A stretch of 64,000 nt of DNA from Andreesenia angusta (lineage in GTDB: Bacteria > Bacillota > Clostridia > Tissierellales > Gottschalkiaceae): contig NZ_MKIE01000003.1 in the NCBI RefSeq assembly GCF_001855385.1, positions 124,001-188,000 of the forward strand. Reading direction: 5' to 3'. The translations under genes were made by a program, and so were the position numbers. Position 1 is the stretch's first letter. Every line of letters begins with the position of its first letter. Below are positions 46,473 through 52,850 of this stretch, one piece after another. The notes below the pieces were generated by a model, which worked only from the letters and a program-made list of their open reading frames with translations, searched no databases and was not told the DNA's origin.

Positions 46473-47666
46473 ATGAAAGAGATAATAGAAAGCGGCAAAA
46501 ACGTGATAATGAACACTTACGCATCTTTCCCGATAGTTTTAGACAGAGGGGAAGGCTGCTACGTATACGATACAGATGGAAAAGAGTATCTGGACTTTGT
46601 AGCTGGAATAGCTGTAAACACTCTAGGGTACAACAACAAGAAGCTGGAGGAGAATATAGTGGCCCAGTTTAGAAAGCTGCACCACTGCTCTAACCTCTAC
46701 TGGACAGAGCCTACGATAGCTCTTGCCGAGAAGCTTACGCAGAACAGTGCTTTCGACAAGGTGTTCTTCTGTAACTCTGGAACAGAGGCTATAGAGGCGG
46801 GGCTTAAGCTCAGCAGAAAGTATGGGAATATGAAGCACGGCGAGGAGAGATACGAGATAATAACTATGGAGAACTCTTTCCATGGAAGGACTTTCGGATC
46901 TGTAACGGCTACAGGACAGACAAAGTACCAGAAGGGATTCGGACCGCTTCTTCCAGGAGTGAGCCATGTAAAGTACAACAGTATAGAAGACCTTAAGCGT
47001 GCTGTGACAGACAAGACCTGCGCCATAGTGGTAGAGGCGATACAGGGAGAGGGCGGAGTATGCCCGGCTGAGCAGGAGTTCCTTGAGAACATAAGAGATA
47101 TCTGCGACGAGAAGGACATAGTGCTTGTGTTCGACGAAGTCCAGACTGGAATAGGCAGAACGGGAAAGTTGTTCGCATACGAGATGTACGGTGTAGAGCC
47201 TGATATAATCTGCATGGCTAAAGGGCTTGCGGGAGGAATCCCTATGGGGGCTATGATGGCCAAAGATAGAATTGCCTCAGCTTTCGAGCCAGGAAACCAC
47301 GCTTCGACTTTCGGAGGAAATCCGCTTGCTTGCTCTGCTGCGCTTACAGTGCTTGATGAGCTGCTGGAGAACGGGCTTATGGAGAACGTAAAGGTGCTGG
47401 GAGAGAGGCTTAAAAAAGGCCTAGAGGCGTTGAAAGAGAAGTACAGTGTAGTGGAAGATGTAAGAGGAATGGGGCTTATGCAGGGGATAGCTGTAAAGCC
47501 TGAGCTGGTAAAAGGCATAGTTGCCTCAGCTATAGAGAACGGACTGCTGCTAGTTGGAGCTGGAGCTAACGTGATAAGATTCGTTCCGCCACTAGTGGTA
47601 GGAGAAGCTGAAATAGACAAGGCGCTTGAGATAATGGAAAAGGCGATAGCAGAAAACTCCAAGTAA
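46473..47666 (+). CDS. argD: Acetylornithine aminotransferase ArgD
   Basis: ArgD is the PLP enzyme that makes N-acetylornithine from the semialdehyde, step four. The 397-residue class III aminotransferase has NSGTEAIEAGLKLSRKY, LVFDEVQTGIGRTG and the PLP-lysine motif CMAKGLAGGIPMG (Lys near residue 251). The start ATG follows AGGAGG. It closes argCJBD; the OTC gene lies about 1.9 kb further on under its own promoter. Confidence 0.96.
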   Translation: MKEIIESGKNVIMNTYASFPIVLDRGEGCYVYDTDGKEYLDFVAGIAVNTLGYNNKKLEENIVAQFRKLHHCSNLYWTEPTIALAEKLTQNSAFDKVFFCNSGTEAIEAGLKLSRKYGNMKHGEERYEIITMENSFHGRTFGSVTATGQTKYQKGFGPLLPGVSHVKYNSIEDLKRAVTDKTCAIVVEAIQGEGGVCPAEQEFLENIRDICDEKDIVLVFDEVQTGIGRTGKLFAYEMYGVEPDIICMAKGLAGGIPMGAMMAKDRIASAFEPGNHASTFGGNPLACSAALTVLDELLENGLMENVKVLGERLKKGLEALKEKYSVVEDVRGMGLMQGIAVKPELVKGIVASAIENGLLLVGAGANVIRFVPPLVVGEAEIDKALEIMEKAIAENSK

Positions 47667-47670
47667 AAGC

Positions 47671-47713
47671 AAAACATCGGATGGCCGAGAATTTCTCAGC
47701 TGTCCGATGTTTT
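47671..47713. terminator. Bidirectional terminator between argD and the convergent PgpA-family gene
   Basis: AAAACATCGGA (47671-47681) pairs perfectly with TCCGATGTTTT (47703-47713), with GAGAA/TTCTC pairing inside. A and T runs on the two sides suit termination in both directions. Confidence 0.85.
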
Positions 47714-48173
47714 ATTTTGTGCCGTTATGGGCCAGTTTTGCGGCTGCCGCAGCGGCCAGTGCGCAGATGATGTCGTCTAGGAAAGTTCCCACAGTCCCGT
47801 CAAGGCTGTCCACAGTGGCTATTATACCAGGCTTTGTCTTGTCCAGATATCCAAAGTTGGTAAAGCCTATAGAGCCGTAGATATGGGCTATGCTCACCGC
47901 CAGCACCTCGTCTATACCGTAGAGGGACTCATCGCTCTTAATTATGGAGAGCAGTGGCTCATCAAGCAAGTCTTTTTCTGCAAGCTCATCTATCTGGATT
48001 CCGGTGAGTATGGCGTACTGCACCTCTCTCTTGTCTAGAACTTCCATAATGCTGTCTATGCAGTCCTCTACGCTCAGCTCTATATAGTTTCTCTGAATGT
48101 CGTGCACTATCTCGGCTATATCCTCTAGACGGACACCTCTGTCGTTGAGTTTCTGGATTACTAAATCTCTCAA
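47712..48173 (-). CDS. Phosphatidylglycerophosphatase A family protein (YutG-like)
   Basis: The 153-residue product resembles the PgpA/YutG family: a helical N-terminal part (residues 1-60), then DEVLAVSIAHIYGSIGFTNFGYLDK and GIIATVDSLDGTVGTFLDDIICALAAAA. The acidic residues that bind metal in PgpA are present in part (DSLDGTVGTFLDD). PgpA removes phosphate from phosphatidylglycerol phosphate, but YutG-type members lack several membrane helices of PgpA, so activity is unproven. It starts with TTG behind AAGGGTGATC and is monocistronic. Confidence 0.8.
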   Translation of the reverse strand: MRDLVIQKLNDRGVRLEDIAEIVHDIQRNYIELSVEDCIDSIMEVLDKREVQYAILTGIQIDELAEKDLLDEPLLSIIKSDESLYGIDEVLAVSIAHIYGSIGFTNFGYLDKTKPGIIATVDSLDGTVGTFLDDIICALAAAAAAKLAHNGTK

Positions 48174-48264
48174 AAGATCACCCTTTCAATTGTCATATAG
48201 TATTAAGTATATAATAAAACTGAATAAAGTGTATAAGAAATTCTGAATTAGGGAAAATACAATA

Positions 48265-48273
48265 TGGTATAAT
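48265..48273 (+). promoter_or_regulatory. Extended -10 promoter of the MazG-like gene / crp-type operon
   Basis: TGGTATAAT (48265-48273) lies 28 bases before the start codon, with no good -35. It shares the 12-mer TATGGTATAATA with the nadD promoter. Confidence 0.75.
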
Positions 48274-48301
48274 ACAAGAAAAAGAGATGTGGAGGTACGA
48301 G

Positions 48302-48631
48302 ATGGAATTCAAAGAATATCAGAACTTGGCAAAGAGGACGGCCAACGACAACAACGAAGAGAGATACAAGCTTGCAAACTACTCTATGGGGCTTTCAGGA
48401 GAAGCGGGAGAGGTCACCGACTATGTGAAGAAAGTGGTGTTTCACGGCCACGAGATGGACAATCAGAAGCTAAAAGACGAACTGGGGGACGTGCTATGGT
48501 ATATAGCCAATTTGGCCGCTGTAAGAGGCATAGAGCTTGAGGAGATAGCCTCTCACAATATAGAAAAGCTCAAAAAGAGGTATCCGGAGGGCTTCAGCGA
48601 AGAGAGGAGCAAAGAGAGAGTTGAGAAGTAG
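48302..48631 (+). CDS. MazG-like nucleotide pyrophosphohydrolase
   Basis: This small (109-residue) all-helical NTP pyrophosphohydrolase has the metal-binding signature SGEAGEVTDYVKK and ELGDVLWYIANLA, which together give the ExxE...ExxD pattern of the MazG/dUTPase-2 superfamily. It probably removes aberrant nucleotides. The frame is open from an ATG at 48287, but that ATG touches the site GTGGAGGT, so the ATG at 48302 (MEFKEYQNLA) is preferred. It overlaps the regulator gene downstream by 11 bases. Confidence 0.85.
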   Translation: MEFKEYQNLAKRTANDNNEERYKLANYSMGLSGEAGEVTDYVKKVVFHGHEMDNQKLKDELGDVLWYIANLAAVRGIELEEIASHNIEKLKKRYPEGFSEERSKERVEK

Positions 48632-49304
48632 AATCGACTATATAAAGGGAATCCCGATATTCCAGTCGCTTGACGAAGGCGAACTGGAAGCTGTGGAATC
48701 CATACTTAAAGAGAGAGTTTACAAGAAAAACAGTATTGTGATCTCTGAGGGGAATCACGGCGACTCCATGTTCGTAGTCAAGTCTGGAAAAGTGAAGATA
48801 TACAAGACCGATGTAAGTGGAAAAGAGATAATCCTGGACATCAAAGGCGAGAACAAGATGTTCGGGGAAGTGACGCTTTTTACAGATATAAGTTACCCGG
48901 CGACGGTAAAGACGATAGAGGACTCAGAGATAATAATACTCGAGAATGTGGAGCTTGAGAAAGTGGTTGAGAAGAGCCCCAAGCTTGCACTAGGGATAAT
49001 AAAAGTTCTGAGTGCAAGGCTTCTTAAGTCGCAGCAGAAACACAAAGAGCTTGTAGTGGACGACGTATATATGAGGACTGCCAGAGAGCTTTTAAGCCTT
49101 GCTGCCAAATACGGCAAAGAGAGCGGAGGGTCTACAGAGCTGGATCTCGGGCTTACAAGAGAAGAAATAGCCAGCATAGTTGGAACTTCGAGGGAGACTG
49201 TAAGCAGGGTGCTGAGCAGGTTCGGAAGCGAGGGCTCGATAGCTATAAAGGGAAGAAAGATATCCATAGTGAACAAGGAAAAGCTAAAAGGGTGGTTGGA
49301 ATAG
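48621..49304 (+). CDS. Crp/Fnr family transcriptional regulator
   Basis: The 227-residue regulator has an N-terminal cyclic-nucleotide-binding-type beta roll (residues about 10-120, GDSMFVVKSGKVKIYK), a dimer helix and a C-terminal winged helix with recognition segment LTREEIASIVGTSRETVSRVLSRF. It contains no cysteine, so it cannot hold an Fnr-type iron-sulfur cluster. The PRB residues expected for cAMP binding are not evident, so its ligand is unknown. It starts with TTG within the end of the MazG-like gene. A 44-residue membrane protein and ornithine carbamoyltransferase follow. Confidence 0.9.
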   Translation: MRSRIDYIKGIPIFQSLDEGELEAVESILKERVYKKNSIVISEGNHGDSMFVVKSGKVKIYKTDVSGKEIILDIKGENKMFGEVTLFTDISYPATVKTIEDSEIIILENVELEKVVEKSPKLALGIIKVLSARLLKSQQKHKELVVDDVYMRTARELLSLAAKYGKESGGSTELDLGLTREEIASIVGTSRETVSRVLSRFGSEGSIAIKGRKISIVNKEKLKGWLE

Positions 49305-49439
49305 ATGGAATTCTTGAATACGATTGCGATCACTGCCGGAGAGCTCAACAAGGATGGCATAAACGGCTACTACTACACCATGGCTGGAATGCTCGTAATC
49401 ATATTTGTGCTAAATAGGCGAAATAGAAAGAGAAAATAA
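49305..49439 (+). CDS. Small membrane protein, 44 residues, unknown function
   Basis: A short reading frame begins with ATG directly after the regulator stop (TAGATG) and encodes 44 residues. It has a polar N terminus (MEFLNTIAITAGELNKDG), one membrane helix (YYYTMAGMLVIIFVLN, about residues 22-37) and a strongly basic C terminus (RRNRKRK), predicting N-out/C-in topology. No strong ribosome binding site precedes it (GGTGGTTGGA lies 10 bases upstream), so it may be coupled to the regulator. The initial codons and TM plus basic tail argue that it is real; no family is recognised. Confidence 0.55.
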   Translation: MEFLNTIAITAGELNKDGINGYYYTMAGMLVIIFVLNRRNRKRK

Positions 49440-49474
49440 TTTATAAATATAAAAAAATATAAATAAAAATACGA

Positions 49475-49503
49475 TTGACAGGTGGCCAGCAGGCCCATAT
49501 AAT
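49475..49503 (+). promoter_or_regulatory. Perfect consensus promoter of the ornithine carbamoyltransferase gene
   Basis: TTGACA (49475-49480) and TATAAT (49498-49503) are separated by exactly 17 bases. An almost pure A/T stretch (49440-49470) upstream resembles an UP element. The spacer is unusually GC-rich and contains GGCC twice. Confidence 0.9.
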
Positions 49504-49538
49504 TAGGATAAATAGAAAAACAGAGTGGAGGGATAGAG

Positions 49539-50534
49539 ATGGCATTTAACTTGAAGGGAAGAAACTTTTTGAAACTGTTGGACTTTACACCGAAGGAAAT
49601 TGAGTACCTCATAGAGCTTGCGGCTGATCTTAAAAAGCTTAAATATGCAGGCATAAAGCCTAGGAATCTGGAGGGAAAAAACGTAGCGCTTATATTCGAA
49701 AAGCCTTCTACCAGAACTAGATGCGCCTTTGTAGTGGCGGCGGTAGATGAAGGAGCGCATCCAGAGTACCTTGGGAAAGACGATATACAGCTCGGCAAGA
49801 AAGAGTCTGTAAAGGACACAGCCAGAGTGCTTGGAAGGATGTTCGACGGAATAGAGTTCAGAGGATTTTCACACGAGACTGTGGAGGAGCTTGGAGCATA
49901 CGCTGGTGTGCCTGTTTGGAACGGGCTTACAGACAAGTTCCACCCGACACAGATACTGGCGGATTTCCTGACTATAAAAGAGCACAAGGGATACCTCAAG
50001 GGAATAAAGTTCGCATACGTAGGAGACGGCAGAAACAATATGGCCAACTCGCTTATGATAGGTGCAGCCAAGATGGGAATGGACTTCAGGATAGTTGCGC
50101 CAGAGTCGCTTTTCCCGGAAGAAGAGCTTGTAGAGGAGTCCAAGAAGATAGCGGCAGAGACAGGAGCCAAGCTCACGTTCACTTCAAGTGTAGACGAGGG
50201 AGTCGCTGGAGCCGACGTAGTATATACAGACGTATGGGTTTCGATGGGAGAAGAGGACCAGTTCGAGGAGAGGATAAACCTGCTTAAGGCATACCAGGTG
50301 AATGCGGAGATGATGTCTAAGGCTGACTCGAGTGCGTTATTTATGCACTGCCTACCTGCGTTCCACGACAGAGAGACTCTAGTTGGAGAAGACGTATACC
50401 AGAAATACGGAATGGACGCACTGGAAGTCACAGACGAGGTATTTGAAGGGCCGCAGTCTGTAGTATTCGATGAAGCAGAGAACAGAATGCACACTATAAA
50501 GGCCATAATGGTGGCTACACTGGGGAATCAGTAA
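49539..50534 (+). CDS. argF: Ornithine carbamoyltransferase (ArgF/ArcB type)
   Basis: OTC joins ornithine and carbamoyl phosphate to citrulline, or runs in reverse in the arginine deiminase pathway. The 331-residue protein has the carbamoyl phosphate motif [20 protein letters not shown] and the ornithine-binding HCLPAFHD. The N terminus [13 protein letters not shown] and the motif [19 protein letters not shown] resemble the longer ArcB/E. coli ArgI branch more than the shorter Bacillus ArgF. Its separate strong promoter also leaves a catabolic role open. No arcA or arcC lies in the window. Confidence 0.93.
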   Translation: MAFNLKGRNFLKLLDFTPKEIEYLIELAADLKKLKYAGIKPRNLEGKNVALIFEKPSTRTRCAFVVAAVDEGAHPEYLGKDDIQLGKKESVKDTARVLGRMFDGIEFRGFSHETVEELGAYAGVPVWNGLTDKFHPTQILADFLTIKEHKGYLKGIKFAYVGDGRNNMANSLMIGAAKMGMDFRIVAPESLFPEEELVEESKKIAAETGAKLTFTSSVDEGVAGADVVYTDVWVSMGEEDQFEERINLLKAYQVNAEMMSKADSSALFMHCLPAFHDRETLVGEDVYQKYGMDALEVTDEVFEGPQSVVFDEAENRMHTIKAIMVATLGNQ

Positions 50535-50551
50535 AGATAAATATTTAGAAA

Positions 50552-50583
50552 AAGAGAATCTGTGTTTCGCACAGGTTCTTTTT
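50552..50583 (+). terminator. Rho-independent terminator after argF
   Basis: AGAATCTGTG (50555-50564) pairs with CACAGGTTCT (50570-50579) with one G-T pair, loop TTTCG, followed by TTTTT. Confidence 0.87.
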
Positions 50584-50658
50584 GTTGTAAAATTAGGTAC
50601 ATAGTATTAGATGATGGGTATGTTATACATATGGGAGATTAGACAGGGAGTGATAAAA

Positions 50659-51831
50659 ATGAAGATAGGGAATAACAGGGGTGGAACGCTGGTATTGGTT
50701 ATAATTGTGATGGCGGTTTTGGCTGTACTGGGAGCTGCATTTGTAACTGCTACAACTGGCGAAGGGCTTCAGGCTATAAATCACCAACATAAGACTCAGG
50801 CACACTACTATGCAAGGTCTGGAGCATATATGGGGCTAGAGTGGTTGGATAAATATGCTGAAACAGAAGAAGGGAAAAATTGGCTTAAAACAAAGAATCC
50901 AAAAGAAAAGTATTTATCGGGAAATTTAGAGGATGGTCTAGCTTCAGGGGAAGATAAAGAAGCTGAAGTGAATTTATCGTTTGGGATAGATGAAAAATCT
51001 GTAAGCATAAAGTCTACAGGAAGAGAAGGCAAGCAAAGCGACACTGTAAAGCTAAATGATATTGGAGTTTCTGTAGGAGAAAAATATGTTCCTCAAATAA
51101 GCGTAGATATGGCTATATTTTCATTTGGAAAGATAACTCTTGGAAACAAGGTCAATATTAAAGGTGATATAGGAACTAAGCTGCCTGATGATGGTAGCTC
51201 TATAACGAAAAAAGGAAGTGGGACTTTGGAAGAACGTGTAGATGGCGAAATTAAATATAATCAAAATAAAGAGTACCCACTACCAAAAGTGCCTGATTTT
51301 GGAAGTAAAAAACCCGTAAATACCTCGATAACTGTGGATGGTTACTACAGTGATATAACATCAAGTACAGATATAAATCTTGTAGGTGGAGCGACTAGAC
51401 AAGTTGTAGTTGATAAATTTAACTTAGGAGGGAGTAATGAATTCAAAGCAACAGGAAGTGGGACCCTAGTCTTATTTATAAAAGATTATTTTGATATATA
51501 TGGAAACGCTCAAATGAAAATAAGTCCTAGTGTGAACTTAGTTATATTTTATATGAAAAAAGAGGATGAACCAGAAAAAGGTGACTTGAAAATTAATGGG
51601 AACACTGGAATATCAGGGCTTATATATGCTCCTAATGCAAGCATAACGTTTACTGGCTCATCTGATCCAGCTAGTGTAGCTTTAATAGGAAATACAGTCA
51701 ATATGAACGGTTCAGCCAAAAGCCTAGGAAACAATCCACTAATTGGAACAGATATTGAATATGATGGTTTTGAAGGAGAATCTGGCGGAACGACTATAGA
51801 CAAGTCAAAAAAAGTCTGGAGCAAAGAATAG
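50659..51831 (+). CDS. PilX-like prepilin-family protein, function unknown
   Basis: The 390-residue product has an N-terminal hydrophobic segment preceded by GG (RGGTLVLVIIVMAVLAVLG) like PilX-type prepilin proteins, followed by a segment (about residues 30-55) containing YYARSGAYMGLEWL. The remainder is beta-rich and probably surface exposed; GLIYAPNASITFTG near the C terminus is typical of a family with a beta-helix end. The frame is open from 50611, but GGGAGTGA points to the ATG at 50659. Codons are markedly more AT-rich than in the flanks. It heads a unit with two more prepilin-like genes. Confidence 0.75.
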   Translation: MKIGNNRGGTLVLVIIVMAVLAVLGAAFVTATTGEGLQAINHQHKTQAHYYARSGAYMGLEWLDKYAETEEGKNWLKTKNPKEKYLSGNLEDGLASGEDKEAEVNLSFGIDEKSVSIKSTGREGKQSDTVKLNDIGVSVGEKYVPQISVDMAIFSFGKITLGNKVNIKGDIGTKLPDDGSSITKKGSGTLEERVDGEIKYNQNKEYPLPKVPDFGSKKPVNTSITVDGYYSDITSSTDINLVGGATRQVVVDKFNLGGSNEFKATGSGTLVLFIKDYFDIYGNAQMKISPSVNLVIFYMKKEDEPEKGDLKINGNTGISGLIYAPNASITFTGSSDPASVALIGNTVNMNGSAKSLGNNPLIGTDIEYDGFEGESGGTTIDKSKKVWSKE

Positions 51832-51847
51832 TCTGGAGGACAAAAAT

Positions 51848-52282
51848 ATGAGAATACTTAAGAGTGAAAAAGGGATGACTCTTGTTGAAGTTATAATATC
51901 AATAGCTATACTCGGCATAATAGTCACAGCCTTCTTGAGCCTCTTTGGAAATGGCTTTGTATCTATAGCTTCTTTTGGAGGGAAGTCGGAGGCAGTACTT
52001 GGGGCTTCGGATATACTGGAGCAGGTTTACTCAGAATCCGAATCGTATACAGAAAGTGAATTGGAGGATAAACTTGTTTTGCTTGATGGAGTAAAAAAAG
52101 ATAATGTTGGAAATATAGAAGATTCCATACCCGAGGGGAAAGGCTTTAACTATTATTTTGAGGATGCTGATTTAAATGGATTCAATTTGACGATAGCTGT
52201 TCAAAATGGGAAAAAGGGCAGTATGGAAAAGCTGACCACCTTTATCCCTAAAACGCCAGAAGCTAAAAAGGACGAGTCTTAA
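51848..52282 (+). CDS. Type IV prepilin-like protein (PilV/GspI type)
   Basis: The 144-residue protein has a short basic leader (MRILKSEKG), the prepilin peptidase site G|MTLVE with Glu at mature position 5, and a following hydrophobic helix (VIISIAILGIIVTAFLSLF). The rest is a small polar domain. By size and context it is a minor pseudopilin for DNA uptake or a type IV pilus. The start ATG follows TGGAGGA. The stop overlaps the next start by one base. Confidence 0.82.
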   Translation: MRILKSEKGMTLVEVIISIAILGIIVTAFLSLFGNGFVSIASFGGKSEAVLGASDILEQVYSESESYTESELEDKLVLLDGVKKDNVGNIEDSIPEGKGFNYYFEDADLNGFNLTIAVQNGKKGSMEKLTTFIPKTPEAKKDES

Positions 52283-52848
52283 TGAAAAAAACATTAAAAA
52301 AACACCTAAATAAAAAGGGATTAACACTCTTAGAGGTAATAATAACTATAGCGATAGTTTCCATAATAATTCCCGTGGCATTTTCAGTGCTTGGCTTTGG
52401 GAATAAGACTTTTAACAGCGGAATATCTAGAAGGGATATACAGCAGAATGTACGGAATATCTCAACTGTGATGGTAGACGAGATAAGGTACGAAGGATCA
52501 AATCAAACTGAATCAGTGGATGAAATTTATTTAGTGGATAAAATCCCTAGTGAGTCTAATAGATTAGAAAAAATTAAATATATAGCTATTGAAGAAACGG
52601 GATTAAAGATATACGTAGGTAAAAGCCCTACACCATCGACTCAGCTTGGGGATAACAATGGAATAAACTTTGAAAAATCAAGCATTGAAAGAATAAAAGA
52701 AAAAAATGAAACAGTAGCTATAAAGATAAAAGTAGTAGGTGAAGAAAGCGGAAATAGCTATGAAGTAGAGACGGCGGTATACCCTCTAAATGGCGAAATA
52801 TCATCAGGAGAAGGATTGCCTATAATAATAGAATTCAAAGGAGAATAG
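52282..52848 (+). CDS. Type IV prepilin-like protein (PilW/GspJ type)
   Basis: The 188-residue protein has a Lys-rich leader (MKKTLKKHLNKKG), cleavage site G|LTLLE and the helix VIITIAIVSIIIPVAFSVLG. The C-terminal domain is polar and AT-rich in coding. It is translationally coupled to the preceding prepilin gene and lies two bases before comEC. The neighbourhood suggests that these three minor pilins work with ComEC in DNA uptake. Confidence 0.82.
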   Translation: MKKTLKKHLNKKGLTLLEVIITIAIVSIIIPVAFSVLGFGNKTFNSGISRRDIQQNVRNISTVMVDEIRYEGSNQTESVDEIYLVDKIPSESNRLEKIKYIAIEETGLKIYVGKSPTPSTQLGDNNGINFEKSSIERIKEKNETVAIKIKVVGEESGNSYEVETAVYPLNGEISSGEGLPIIIEFKGE

Positions 52849-52850
52849 CC

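Noticed and set aside
46697..47677. A 326-codon open frame on the minus strand opposite argD
   Set aside because: It is antisense to a secure aminotransferase gene and has Ser/Pro/Phe-rich content typical of shadow frames; no family is recognisable.
49373..50506. A 377-codon open frame on the minus strand opposite the OTC gene
   Set aside because: It lies antisense to a clear OTC gene, reads as low-complexity Ser/Pro/Leu sequence, and is explained by codon bias on the plus strand.
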